Source: JANQRA01 sp035550735 (lineage in GTDB: Bacteria > Actinomycetota > Acidimicrobiia > Spongiisociales > ZC4RG35). Taken from it: a stretch of 51,766 nucleotides of DNA. The notes under the pieces were generated by a model. It was not told where the DNA came from, did no database searches, and worked only from the letters and a program-made list of their open reading frames with translations. The DNA lies in the NCBI GenBank assembly GCA_035550735.1, contig DASZOM010000002.1, positions 1 through 51,766 of the forward strand, written 5' to 3'. Below, piece after piece: positions 8,451 to 16,823 of the stretch; within the stretch, counting starts at the first letter, position 1, and each line of letters begins with the position of its first letter. A program made the position numbers and the translations under genes.

Positions 8451-10507
8451 CCGCCACCGCCGAGCGTCCCGCCACCACGATCTTCCGCCGCCCCAAGTCG
8501 ACCACCGGGTTCTGGGGATGGGTGACCACGGTCGATCACAAGAAGATCGGGATCATGTACGGCTACGCCGCCTTCTTCTTCTTCATCCTCGGTGGTGTCG
8601 AGGCCCTGCTTCTGCGAGTCCAGCTGGCCCAGGCCGACTCGGAGTTCCTCACCGCCGGCGCCTACAACGCCCTGTTCACGATGCACGGCACCACGATGAT
8701 CTTCCTCTTCGTGATGCCGATCTCGGCGGCCTTCATGAACTACCTGCTCCCCCTGCTCATCGGGGCCAGGGATGTCGCCTTCCCCCGGCTCAACGCGTTG
8801 TCCTGGTGGATCTTCCTGTTCGGCGGGATCTTCCTCTACAGCACCTTCATCTTCGGGACCTCCCTCCCCCCGGTCAGCCCCGACGGCATCTCCGGGAACC
8901 TGGCCGCCGGTGGGGGTCCGGGATCCTTCAACTTCCTCGCCGACTCACCTGACGGGGGGTGGTTCTCCTACCAGCCCAACGCCGGGCCCCTCTACTCGCC
9001 GGGCACAGCCTTGGACTTCTGGGCCTTGGGGGTTCAGTTGCTCGGCCTGGCCTCCCTGGTCTCGGCGATCAACTTCATCGTCACCATGCTCAACATGAGG
9101 GCCAAGGGGATGCGTCTGCTGCGCATGCCGGTGTTCGCCTGGATGACGACCGTGGTGGCCTTCCTGTTGCTCTTCTCACTGCCGATCATCGCCATCGCCC
9201 TATTCATGGTGACCTTCGACCGTCAATTCGGGACGCTCTTCTTCGCCCCCTATGGAGGCGGTGACCCCATCCTGTGGCAGCACCTGTTCTGGCTGTTCGG
9301 CCATCCCGAGGTCTACATCCTGATCCTCCCCGCGATGGGGATCGTCTCCGAGGTGCTCCCCGTGTTCTCCCGCAAGCCCTTGTTCGGCTACTCGGCTGTG
9401 GTGTTCGCCGGGGCCGGCATCGCCTTCCTCGGCTTCGGTGTCTGGGCCCACCACATGTTCGCCTCGGGGATCAGCCCGGTGGCCCAGGCAGCGTTCGGCT
9501 TGTCGACGATGACCATCGCCATCCCCACCGGGGTCAAGATCTTCAACTGGATGGGGACGATGTGGGGCGGCCGGCTACAGCTCAAGACCCCGATGCTGTT
9601 CGCCATCGGATTCCTTGCCATGTTCACCATCGGCGGGCTCTCCGGCGTCACCCACTCGGTGGTTCCCTCCGACTGGCAGCAGACCGACACCTACTACATC
9701 GTGGCCCACTTCCACTACGTCCTCTTCGGCGGTGCCGTGTTCGGGATCTTCGCCGGGCTCTACTACTGGTTCCCCAAGATCTCCGGCCGGGTGATGAGCG
9801 ATGGTCTCGGCAAGGTCCACTTCTGGCTGATGTTCATCGGGTTCAACCTCACCTTCGCCCCGATGCACTGGCTTGGTCTGCAGGGAATGGTCCGCAGGAC
9901 GTGGAAGTACGCCCCTGAGGCCGGGCTCGAGTTCTGGAACCTGATGGAGACGATCGGCGCCTTCATCATCGCCCTCAGCATCGCCGTGTTCATGTACAAC
10001 TGGTGGCACAGCCGTCGTCACGGTGAGCCGTCCGGGCTGGATCCGTGGAACGCCCGCACCCTCGAGTGGTCGATCCCCAACCCGACCCCGGAGTACAACT
10101 ATGCACAGGCACCGGTGGTCACCAGCCTCGATCACTTCTGGCACCTGAAGTACGACGAGGACGAGGAAGGCCGCGCCATCCGCAAGCCGGACGCCGACGA
10201 GATACTCGACCGGCTCGAGTACGACGGGCTCAACCCGAGCAGCCCGATCCATCTCCCCGCCCCCTCCTATTTCCCCATGATCATGGCGGCCGGGCTGCCC
10301 CTCGTCTTCTACGGGATCATCTACCACGAGGCGATGTGGGGCAAGGCACTGATCGTCATCGGTGCCCTCGTCGCGTTGTCGGCGCTGATCGGATGGGCGA
10401 TCGAGCCGCTGGAGGAGCCGGTAGGGCATCACGAGGAGCACGACGACGACCCCCGGACCGACCTCGAGGAGCCCGAGCTGGAGGGCGACGAGGAGACCGT
10501 CCGGTGA
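8447..10507 (+). CDS. ctaD: Cytochrome c oxidase subunit I
   Basis: A 686-aa haem-copper oxygen reductase catalytic subunit, which reduces O2 to water and pumps protons. Visible ligands are His80 and His423 (haem a), His421 (haem a3), and His286, His335, His336 (CuB). Tyr290 in GHPEVY is the cross-linked Tyr of type A oxidases. Twelve core helices are followed by a C-terminal extension with about two more hydrophobic helices (near 610-670) and a very acidic tail. The protein is therefore about 100 residues longer than a minimal subunit I, as in some caa3 enzymes. ATGA overlap with ctaC and GTGA overlap with ctaE show tight coupling. Confidence 0.97.
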   Translation: MTATAERPATTIFRRPKSTTGFWGWVTTVDHKKIGIMYGYAAFFFFILGGVEALLLRVQLAQADSEFLTAGAYNALFTMHGTTMIFLFVMPISAAFMNYLLPLLIGARDVAFPRLNALSWWIFLFGGIFLYSTFIFGTSLPPVSPDGISGNLAAGGGPGSFNFLADSPDGGWFSYQPNAGPLYSPGTALDFWALGVQLLGLASLVSAINFIVTMLNMRAKGMRLLRMPVFAWMTTVVAFLLLFSLPIIAIALFMVTFDRQFGTLFFAPYGGGDPILWQHLFWLFGHPEVYILILPAMGIVSEVLPVFSRKPLFGYSAVVFAGAGIAFLGFGVWAHHMFASGISPVAQAAFGLSTMTIAIPTGVKIFNWMGTMWGGRLQLKTPMLFAIGFLAMFTIGGLSGVTHSVVPSDWQQTDTYYIVAHFHYVLFGGAVFGIFAGLYYWFPKISGRVMSDGLGKVHFWLMFIGFNLTFAPMHWLGLQGMVRRTWKYAPEAGLEFWNLMETIGAFIIALSIAVFMYNWWHSRRHGEPSGLDPWNARTLEWSIPNPTPEYNYAQAPVVTSLDHFWHLKYDEDEEGRAIRKPDADEILDRLEYDGLNPSSPIHLPAPSYFPMIMAAGLPLVFYGIIYHEAMWGKALIVIGALVALSALIGWAIEPLEEPVGHHEEHDDDPRTDLEEPELEGDEETVR

Positions 10508-11130
10508 GCGACGTCGCCCACGAGGACGTCCTCGCCCACCACGACGAGCACGAATCGACCGGCATCGAGAACCGGAAGCTGGGGATGTGGGTCTTCCTCA
10601 GCTCGGAGTTCCTCTTCTTCGGCGCCCTGATCAGCAACTACCTGCTGTACTCGAATCGAGGTGGCTTCGAAGGCACCTACCCCGCCGAGATCTACGACAT
10701 CCCCTTCACCTCGGTCAGCTCCTTCGTCCTGCTCATGTCCTCACTGACCATGGTGCTGGCTCACAACGCCCTGTCTCGTGAGGACCAGCACGGCGCCCGC
10801 ACCTGGCTCTTCGCCACCGCGGCCCTCGGCTCGGTGTTCCTCGGCGGCCAGGTCTTCGAGTTCACCGAATTCATCGTCGAGCACGGGATGACGCTCTCCA
10901 CCAACCCGGCGGCATCGGCGTTCTATCTGCTCACGGGGTTCCACGGCACCCACGTCGCCATCGGCGTGATCATGCTGCTGTCCCTCTGGGGGATCTCACG
11001 TCGCCAGGGTGGGCTGAGCGAGAAGCACGGGCTCAACCTGGAGCTGGTCGGTCTCTACTGGCACTTCGTCGACATCATCTGGATCGTGATCTTCACCGTC
11101 GTCTACTTGCTCTCGGTGCCCCCGGGATGA
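10504..11130 (+). CDS. ctaE: Cytochrome c oxidase subunit III
   Basis: A 208-aa membrane protein with five or more helices. Typical motifs are KLGMWVFLSSEFLFFGAL, TGFHGTHVAIGVIMLL and GLYWHFVDIIWIVIFTVVYL. It stabilises subunit I and its proton uptake. The start is a GTG overlapping the ctaD stop (10504-10507). The end overlaps the next ATG by 4 nt. Length matches short actinobacterial and firmicute forms that lack the first two helices. Confidence 0.95.
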   Translation: MSDVAHEDVLAHHDEHESTGIENRKLGMWVFLSSEFLFFGALISNYLLYSNRGGFEGTYPAEIYDIPFTSVSSFVLLMSSLTMVLAHNALSREDQHGARTWLFATAALGSVFLGGQVFEFTEFIVEHGMTLSTNPAASAFYLLTGFHGTHVAIGVIMLLSLWGISRRQGGLSEKHGLNLELVGLYWHFVDIIWIVIFTVVYLLSVPPG

Positions 11131-11435
11131 GCACCGAGCACCGCGCCCACCCCACTCCCGGGCAGTACTGGAAGATCGCCGCCTTCCTCGCCGTGGTCAC
11201 CGCCATCGAGGTGGCCATGTACTACATCGATCGCCGTCTCGAGCTGGGTTTCCTCAACGCGGCGATCCTGATCGCGCTGTCCACGGTGAAGTTCCTCGCG
11301 GTCATCGGCTGGTTCATGCACGTCCGCTTTGAGAAACCCGTCATCAGCCGGTTCTTCGGCGCCGGCTTCACCCTCGCCCTGATCCTCTACCTCGTCGTCC
11401 TGGCCGCCCTCGGGGTGGTCGCGGTGCGGGGTTGA
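11127..11435 (+). CDS. ctaF: Cytochrome c oxidase subunit IV
   Basis: A 102-aa protein with three transmembrane helices in the pattern of bacterial COX4 family subunits: YWKIAAFLAVVTAIEVAMYY, the helix ending KFLAVIGWFMHVRFE, and a C-terminal helix. It is the last gene of the oxidase operon and overlaps ctaE by ATGA. It supports assembly and stability of the complex. No clear intrinsic terminator follows; a small TACCT-C-AGGTA dyad lies just after the stop. Confidence 0.88.
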   Translation: MSTEHRAHPTPGQYWKIAAFLAVVTAIEVAMYYIDRRLELGFLNAAILIALSTVKFLAVIGWFMHVRFEKPVISRFFGAGFTLALILYLVVLAALGVVAVRG

Positions 11436-11639
11436 TCCTTACCTCAGGTAGGGCGCCCATATATACAGGCCGAACTCTCGAGAACGGGGGAGTGTCCGGC
11501 GAGACCGGTCGGTCGTTCACAGGATGAGTCGGCGAAGTTGAGCTGATTTGCGCCGGATATGGCGTGAGGAACCCGGGGTTGCACTTGTGAGGTCGGTCAA
11601 TCTTCGCCATCCCGGCCCGGCCTGTTACAAATTGGGGGG
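11436..11639. other. 204-bp intergenic region after ctaF
   Basis: It holds an AT-rich patch (TATATA near 11460) and one full intergenic repeat element (11534-11581), then a GGGGGG ribosome-binding stretch just before the 11640 start. No open reading frame is supported. A TACAAA hexamer at 11626 may be a -10, but no matching -35 was found. Confidence 0.5.
11534..11581 (+). repeat. Intergenic repeat element, copy A (48 nt)
   Basis: It consists of a leader GAAGTTGAGC, a hairpin CGCC-GGATAT-GGCG and the palindrome AACCC-G-GGGTT. It matches the copy at 23084-23131 at 44 of 48 positions. It lies between ctaF and the aminotransferase gene. Confidence 0.8.
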
Positions 11640-12728
11640 ATGAGCCAGCCACTCCAGCCGGGCCGATTCTTCCTCCCCGGGCCAACCGAAGTCCATCCCG
11701 AGGTCCTCGCCGCCCAGAACGCGCCGATGATCGGTCATCGCGGCGCCGCCATCCAGGAGCTCATGGAGCGCATCGACGACGGTCTCAAGCCGGTGTTCCA
11801 GACCGAGCGCCCGGTGATCGTCTCCACCTCGTCGGCGACGGGTCTCATGGAGGCGGGGGTGCGCAACGGGGTTCTCGACGGCAAGGTGCTCAGCCTGGTC
11901 AACGGGGCCTTCTCCAAGCGGTTCTCGGCGATCGTCATCGCCTGCGGGCTGGATGTCGACGTATGGAACGTGGACTGGGGCCAGGTCCACTCACCCGACG
12001 AGCTCGACGAGCGTCTCGCCGGCGGGGAATACGACGCGGTCACCCTCTCCCACTCCGAGACCTCGACCGGTGCCCTCCAGGACCTGGAGTCGATGGCCCG
12101 CGTGGTCGCCGGGCACGATGACACCCTCCTCCTGGTCGATTCGGTCACCGGTGTCGGCGGTGTCGAGACCCGCACCGATGCCTGGGGGATCGATTACATC
12201 CTCACCGGATCACAGAAGGGCCTTGCCCTGCCCCCGGGCCTCGCCTTCGCCGTCGCCAACGATGCCGTCCTCGAGCGCTCCGCCAAGTCGCCCACCAAGG
12301 GGTGGTATTTCGACCTGGCCATGCTCCACGAGCAGATCATCGAGCGTCAGAGCCCGGCCACGCCTGCGATCTCCCTTCTCTACGCACTCGACTTCCAGCT
12401 GCGGCGGATCGCTGGCGAGGGGATCGAGGCGAGGTGGCAGCGGCACCTCGACATGCAGGAGCGCACCTTCGCATGGGTGGCGGAGATGCGTGACGCCGGC
12501 GTCGACATCGACGTCTTCGCCGCCGAGGGCCATCGCTCCCCGACCGTGACCTGCATCACCGTCGATGACCCCAATCGGGTCGTGGCCGAGATGTTCGCCA
12601 GGGGCTGGGTGATCGGCGGCGGCTACAGCCAGCTCAAGGACTCGACCTTCCGGATCGGCCACATGGGAGATCACACGGTGGACGAGCTCGAGGAGCTGCT
12701 CGACGTGCTCACCGAAGTGGTGAAGTGA
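11640..12728 (+). CDS. Class V aminotransferase, probable phosphoserine aminotransferase
   Basis: A 362-aa fold-type I PLP enzyme of the serine-pyruvate/alanine-glyoxylate aminotransferase group. It starts with FFLPGPTEVHPEVLAAQ, has the substrate-binding GHRG motif, LLVDSVTGVGG with the PLP-contacting Asp, and TGSQKGLALPPG with the Schiff-base Lys. The next gene, serA, overlaps by GTGA, so the pair most likely makes serine: SerA oxidises 3-phosphoglycerate and this enzyme transaminates the product, as in lineages using this subgroup as SerC. A serine-glyoxylate role is the main alternative. A strong GGGGGG lies immediately before the ATG. Confidence 0.85.
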   Translation: MSQPLQPGRFFLPGPTEVHPEVLAAQNAPMIGHRGAAIQELMERIDDGLKPVFQTERPVIVSTSSATGLMEAGVRNGVLDGKVLSLVNGAFSKRFSAIVIACGLDVDVWNVDWGQVHSPDELDERLAGGEYDAVTLSHSETSTGALQDLESMARVVAGHDDTLLLVDSVTGVGGVETRTDAWGIDYILTGSQKGLALPPGLAFAVANDAVLERSAKSPTKGWYFDLAMLHEQIIERQSPATPAISLLYALDFQLRRIAGEGIEARWQRHLDMQERTFAWVAEMRDAGVDIDVFAAEGHRSPTVTCITVDDPNRVVAEMFARGWVIGGGYSQLKDSTFRIGHMGDHTVDELEELLDVLTEVVK

Positions 12729-13681
12729 CAACCATCCTCGTCACCGACAAGGTCAACGTCTCCGGTCTCGGCCCCCTCCTCGAGCAGCCCTACTCCGTGG
12801 TGTCGGTCGACGACTCGGCCGGTGAGGACTTCGCCACCGCGCTGGAGACCGCCCAGGCGCTGATAGTGCGCAGCGCCACCACCGTCTCCCGCGACTTGAT
12901 CTCACGTGCGCCGGAGCTGAGGGCGATCGGGCGGGCGGGTGTCGGCGTGGACAACGTCGACATCGAGGCCGCCACCGAGCGGGGCGTGGCGGTGTTCAAC
13001 GCCCCCGGTGGCAACACCCTCGCCGCCGCCGAGCTCACGCTGGGCCTGATGCTCTCGGTCGCCCGCAAGATCCCGGAGGCGGATGCCTCTCTTCGCTCCG
13101 GACGGTGGGATCGGGCGGCCTTCAAGGGGGTGGAGCTCGCCGGCAAGACCCTGGGGTTGATCGGGGCCGGCCGGATCGGCGGCGAGGTGGCGATCAGGTG
13201 CCGCGCCTTCGGCATGGCGGTGGTCGTCTATGACCCCTATCTAACCGCTGACAGGGCGGACGAGCTGGGCGTCGAGCTGGTCGACCTGGCGACGGTGCTC
13301 GCACGCGCCGACTTCATCTCGATCCATGTCCCCCTCAACGACGAGACCCGGGGCATCGTCGGCGAAGAGACACTGGCGAAGATGAAGCGGACCGCCTACC
13401 TGGTCAACGCCTCCCGCGGGGGCGTTGTCGACGAGCCGGCGCTGGCCGCAGCCCTTCGCGAGGGCGCCATCGCCGGGGCTGCCCTCGATGTCTACGAGAC
13501 CGAGCCCCTCGACACCGACAGCCCGCTGCGTGACGTCCCCAACCTAGTGCTGACCCCCCATCTCGGAGCGTCGACTGCGGAGGCCCAGGAAGGGGTGGCG
13601 ACCGAGGTGGCGGTGAAGATCAGGGCGATGTTCGAGAGCGGCGACGTCTCCAGTGCGGTGAACGCGGCCGATCTGGCCTAG
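12725..13681 (+). CDS. serA: D-3-phosphoglycerate dehydrogenase, short form
   Basis: A 318-aa D-2-hydroxyacid dehydrogenase. The NAD-binding GAGRIGGE (about 147-154), the VNASRGGVVDE loop, and the catalytic Arg/Glu/His set ending in LTPHLGAST are visible. It is about 200 residues shorter than the usual actinobacterial SerA because the intervening domain and the C-terminal ACT domain are absent, so feedback inhibition by serine through ACT would not be expected. The GTG start overlaps the aminotransferase stop. Its TAG stop and that of the convergent gene share the palindrome CTAG at 13678-13681. Confidence 0.88.
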   Translation: MTTILVTDKVNVSGLGPLLEQPYSVVSVDDSAGEDFATALETAQALIVRSATTVSRDLISRAPELRAIGRAGVGVDNVDIEAATERGVAVFNAPGGNTLAAAELTLGLMLSVARKIPEADASLRSGRWDRAAFKGVELAGKTLGLIGAGRIGGEVAIRCRAFGMAVVVYDPYLTADRADELGVELVDLATVLARADFISIHVPLNDETRGIVGEETLAKMKRTAYLVNASRGGVVDEPALAAALREGAIAGAALDVYETEPLDTDSPLRDVPNLVLTPHLGASTAEAQEGVATEVAVKIRAMFESGDVSSAVNAADLA

Positions 13682-14853
13682 AGGACCTGGACGATCGCCT
13701 CTGGCTCCGCCGGCTCCTCGGCCTCTTGGTCCGAGCCCCCCGCGTAGAGCAACACCGAGATGATGATCACGAGCACGGTCCCCAGGCCGAGGATCGCCCA
13801 CATCAGGTCGCCCAGCGAGATCCGGATCTCCGGCTTGGTGCCTGCGAGCGCCGAGAACCCGAGGATGCCCCCGGCGGCGACGATCGCCACGATCGCACCT
13901 CCGTTGGGGGCGAGGTGGTTCGACTGGATCAGGGCATAGGCGAAGGGGAGGACGAGCAGGACGAGCAGCACCAGACCGGCGAGGGGGATGCTCAAGGCTC
14001 GTCCGAGACGGGTTCGCACGGTGGCCACCTCGTCGTCATCCGAGGGGTCCAATGCAACGGGGACACCCACCAGCTGGGGGATCAGTGCCGTCAAGCCGCC
14101 CAGCACCGCACCCCCGAGGATCATCACCATCAGAGAGGAGAGGATGGGGAGCTGCACGAGGGGCGGGTCGGACCCTTCCACCGCCGTCCCCAGTCCGTCG
14201 AGCATGGCGCCGGCGACGATCCCGAGCACGAGGCCGACCCCGCCACCGACCCACACCGTGCCGGCTCTCGAGCTGGAGAGCTGCATCGCGGGGTTGGCCC
14301 AGCCCGCTGCCGCCCGGGACATCGCGGCGACGATCGCGCCAAAGACCACGCTGACGAGGGCGATCCCCAAGATCACGCCGTTCGGCGACACCTGCACCAG
14401 AGGCCCCGATTCGGGGACGACGATCGCGTTGGGCGCCCAGAAGGTGCTGGCGGCGAGAAACCCGACCACGCCTAGGGCGGCTCCGGTCCAGGCGCCGACC
14501 CGGACGGCGGTCTTCACCCTCGTCGCCATGGGCACCGGCTCCAACTCGATCTCCGGCTCCGGTTCCGGGACGGGGGCGGGAGCGGGTGCCGGCTCCTGGA
14601 TCACTGCGACGGCCGCGGGCTCCGGCTCTTCCACCTGTTGGGGGGCGGGCTCGTCGACCTGTGCCGGTTCGACGGCCTGTGGCTCGGCGGCCGCCGCCGG
14701 GGCCGGAGCACCTCCGGACCACGCGGCGAGGATGTCATCGACCGTGGTCCCGTTGACCTGGGCTCTCGCTGCCGCGGAGCGCCTCACCAGCTCGGGCGGC
14801 GTGCCGAGGGCGGCGCTGGCTGCCTCGAGAAGATCGCTCACGGTCAGCGACAT
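13678..14853 (-). CDS. Seven-helix membrane protein with N-terminal helical domain and Pro/Glu/Ala linker
   Basis: A 391-aa protein in three parts. Residues 1-46 form a small helical segment (PPELVRRSAAARAQVNGTTV-DDILAAW) that weakly resembles the peripheral-subunit-binding domain of 2-oxoacid dehydrogenase E2 proteins. Residues 47-110 are a Pro/Glu/Ala/Val linker. Residues 115-385 hold about seven transmembrane helices. I do not recognise a family. The architecture suggests a membrane platform with a tethered protein-docking module on the inner side, which is inference. The start has neither a good ribosome-binding site nor a -10 close by, so it is less certain than others. It is last in a five-gene minus-strand run. 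Confidence 0.6.
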   Translation of the reverse strand: MSLTVSDLLEAASAALGTPPELVRRSAAARAQVNGTTVDDILAAWSGGAPAPAAAAEPQAVEPAQVDEPAPQQVEEPEPAAVAVIQEPAPAPAPVPEPEPEIELEPVPMATRVKTAVRVGAWTGAALGVVGFLAASTFWAPNAIVVPESGPLVQVSPNGVILGIALVSVVFGAIVAAMSRAAAGWANPAMQLSSSRAGTVWVGGGVGLVLGIVAGAMLDGLGTAVEGSDPPLVQLPILSSLMVMILGGAVLGGLTALIPQLVGVPVALDPSDDDEVATVRTRLGRALSIPLAGLVLLVLLVLPFAYALIQSNHLAPNGGAIVAIVAAGGILGFSALAGTKPEIRISLGDLMWAILGLGTVLVIIISVLLYAGGSDQEAEEPAEPEAIVQVL

Positions 14854-14884
14854 TAGTGCTGGTGGAGCTGATGGACAGTCGCGC

Positions 14885-15673
14885 TCAGGTGCTCGCGGCG
14901 TTGCGCTCGTCCCGCCACGCCAGCCAATCCGCCGCAGGAGAGAGGTCGAACCCAGAAGTCCCGTCGAAGCCGAGCGTGACCATGGTGGCTCCTGCCTCGA
15001 CTAGGGCGTCACCACGGTCGACACTTCGCGCCGGGGCCCCGCAGGAACGCTCGATCTCCCCCGGGTCACGCCCGATGTCGGCGCAGTGGCCGTCGAGAAC
15101 CTGGTTCTTGCGTCTGATCACCTCGGGCTGGCCGAAACCGTGCCAGATGTCGGCGAACTCGGCCGTGTAGCGAAGGGTCTTCCGCTCCCCGCCACCGCCG
15201 ATCAGGATGGGGATGTCACGGGTCGGCGCAGGATTGAGTCTCTCGAACCGGCGCTCGATCCTGGGCAGTGCCTGGCGAAGGTCCGCCAGACGGTCACCGG
15301 CCGTGCCGAATCGGTAGCCGTACTCCTCGTAGTCCCTCTCGAACCAGCCGGCGCCGATGCCGAGGATCAGCCGGCCGTCCGAGGCGTGGTCGACGGTGCG
15401 AGCCATGTCGGCGAGCAAGTCGGGATTTCGGTAGGAGTTGCAGGTGACCAGGGCGCCGATCTCGACCCTCTCGGTGATCTCGGCCCAGGTGGCCAACATG
15501 GTCCAGCACTCGAAATGCTTGCCGTCGGGGTCGCCGGAAAGGGGGAAGAAGTGGTCCCAATTGAAGATCACGTCGACGCCCATCTCCTCGCCGCGGATCA
15601 CCGCCTTCCTGATCTCGGCGAACTCCGCGTGTTGCGGCTGCAGGTCGAGTGCGATGCGGATGGGTCGGCTCAT
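14885..15673 (-). CDS. LLM-class F420-dependent oxidoreductase
   Basis: A 262-aa luciferase-like TIM-barrel oxidoreductase. Features include the N-terminal barrel strand RIALDLQPQ, DVIFNWDHFFPL, the cofactor-region ALVTCNSYRNPDLLADMARTV and SDGRLILGIGAGWFERDYEEYG, a signature of actinobacterial F420 enzymes. The substrate is unknown. TAGGGT lies 7 nt before the ATG and its TAG is also the stop codon of the upstream ybdK-like gene. This points to a separate short-leader promoter inside the operon. It is related to the second LLM enzyme at 17428 but only distantly. Confidence 0.85.
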   Translation of the reverse strand: MSRPIRIALDLQPQHAEFAEIRKAVIRGEEMGVDVIFNWDHFFPLSGDPDGKHFECWTMLATWAEITERVEIGALVTCNSYRNPDLLADMARTVDHASDGRLILGIGAGWFERDYEEYGYRFGTAGDRLADLRQALPRIERRFERLNPAPTRDIPILIGGGGERKTLRYTAEFADIWHGFGQPEVIRRKNQVLDGHCADIGRDPGEIERSCGAPARSVDRGDALVEAGATMVTLGFDGTSGFDLSPAADWLAWRDERNAAST

Positions 15674-15683
15674 GCCCGGGACC

Positions 15684-16823
15684 CTATGTCGCTATCCCGT
15701 GGAGGGTGTCGGCGATCAACTCGTCGACCACGGCCTGCAGGGCCTCACGTTCGGAGGCGCCGCTCTCGATGGCTCCCCGGTAGGCGGCGATCTGACGGTC
15801 GGCGCTCGTCCCCTCGGCGATGATGTCCCGGGCGCGGCGGATCTCGTCCTCGACCTCGAACTCGACCGCGTCTTGGGCGATGATCTCGATGAGCTCCTCG
15901 ATCAGGTCGGGAAAGGGGACCAGGGCACCCTTGCCGAAGTCGACCAGCGTCCCGCCGGTCCCGTACCGCTGGGCCCTCCACACGTTCTCCTCGATGATCC
16001 CCGGCGAGTACACCCGCCACCGCTGGTTGTCGCGGCGAAGCCGGTAGAGGTATCCGAGCAGTGCCTGGTAGAAGGCGGCGATGGTCATGGCGTCGTCGAG
16101 ACGGGTGCACACGTCGGAGATCCTCATCTCCAAGGTGGGGTAACGCGTCGACGGCCGGATGTCCCACCAGAGCTTGCTGGCGTCCTCGATCAGCCCCGCG
16201 CTGACCAGGATCTCCACGTACCGCTCGTACTCGCCCCAGGAGACGAACTCCTCCGGCATGCCGGTTCTGGGCAGGTTCTGGAAGATGACCAGGCGGTAGG
16301 CATGGAGACCGGTGAGGGCCCCGTCCCAGAACGGGGAGGAGCAGGAGAGCGCCAGCAGGTGTGGGAGGAAGTAGCGGATCTGATTCATCAGGTCGATGCG
16401 GAGGTGGCGGTCCTCGATCCCGACGTGCACGTGCATCCCGCAGATGACCAGCTGACGGGCAACTTGCTGATAGTCGGCCTGGATCCGCATGTATCGCGGG
16501 TCGGGGGTGGTCTCCTGCTGTGCCCAGTTGGCGAAGGGATGGGTCGAGGAGGCGATGATCGCCGCTCCGTATTCGGAGACCACCTTGGAGAGGTCACGGC
16601 GCAGACCGGCCAGGTCCTCCCTGGCCTCGGAGACCCTGGCGCACACCTTTGTGCCCACCTCGATCTGCGCCTGGAGGAACTCGTGGGTCACCTGGGAGCC
16701 GATCACCTCGCCGAGGGCGTCCCACATCTCCGGTGGCGGTTTCTGGAAGAGATCCCTCGTCTCCCGGTCGACGACGAGATACTCCTCCTCGATCCCGATG
16801 GTGAACTCGGGTCGCTCCATCAC
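15684..16823 (-). CDS. YbdK-type carboxylate-amine ligase (glutamate-cysteine ligase family 2)
   Basis: A 379-aa member of the GCS2 family. It has FTIGIEEEYLVVD at the N-terminus, the HEFLQAQIEVGT segment and CGMHVHVGI, which carry acidic and His residues for Mg-ATP and substrate. These ligases join glutamate to an amine, and some make gamma-glutamylcysteine, but the true substrate in actinobacteria is often unsettled. The start is GTG at 16823 (GTGA overlap with the glycosylase stop) or ATG at 16820. It is likely translated with the upstream glycosylase gene. Confidence 0.88.
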   Translation of the reverse strand: MMERPEFTIGIEEEYLVVDRETRDLFQKPPPEMWDALGEVIGSQVTHEFLQAQIEVGTKVCARVSEAREDLAGLRRDLSKVVSEYGAAIIASSTHPFANWAQQETTPDPRYMRIQADYQQVARQLVICGMHVHVGIEDRHLRIDLMNQIRYFLPHLLALSCSSPFWDGALTGLHAYRLVIFQNLPRTGMPEEFVSWGEYERYVEILVSAGLIEDASKLWWDIRPSTRYPTLEMRISDVCTRLDDAMTIAAFYQALLGYLYRLRRDNQRWRVYSPGIIEENVWRAQRYGTGGTLVDFGKGALVPFPDLIEELIEIIAQDAVEFEVEDEIRRARDIIAEGTSADRQIAAYRGAIESGASEREALQAVVDELIADTLHGIAT

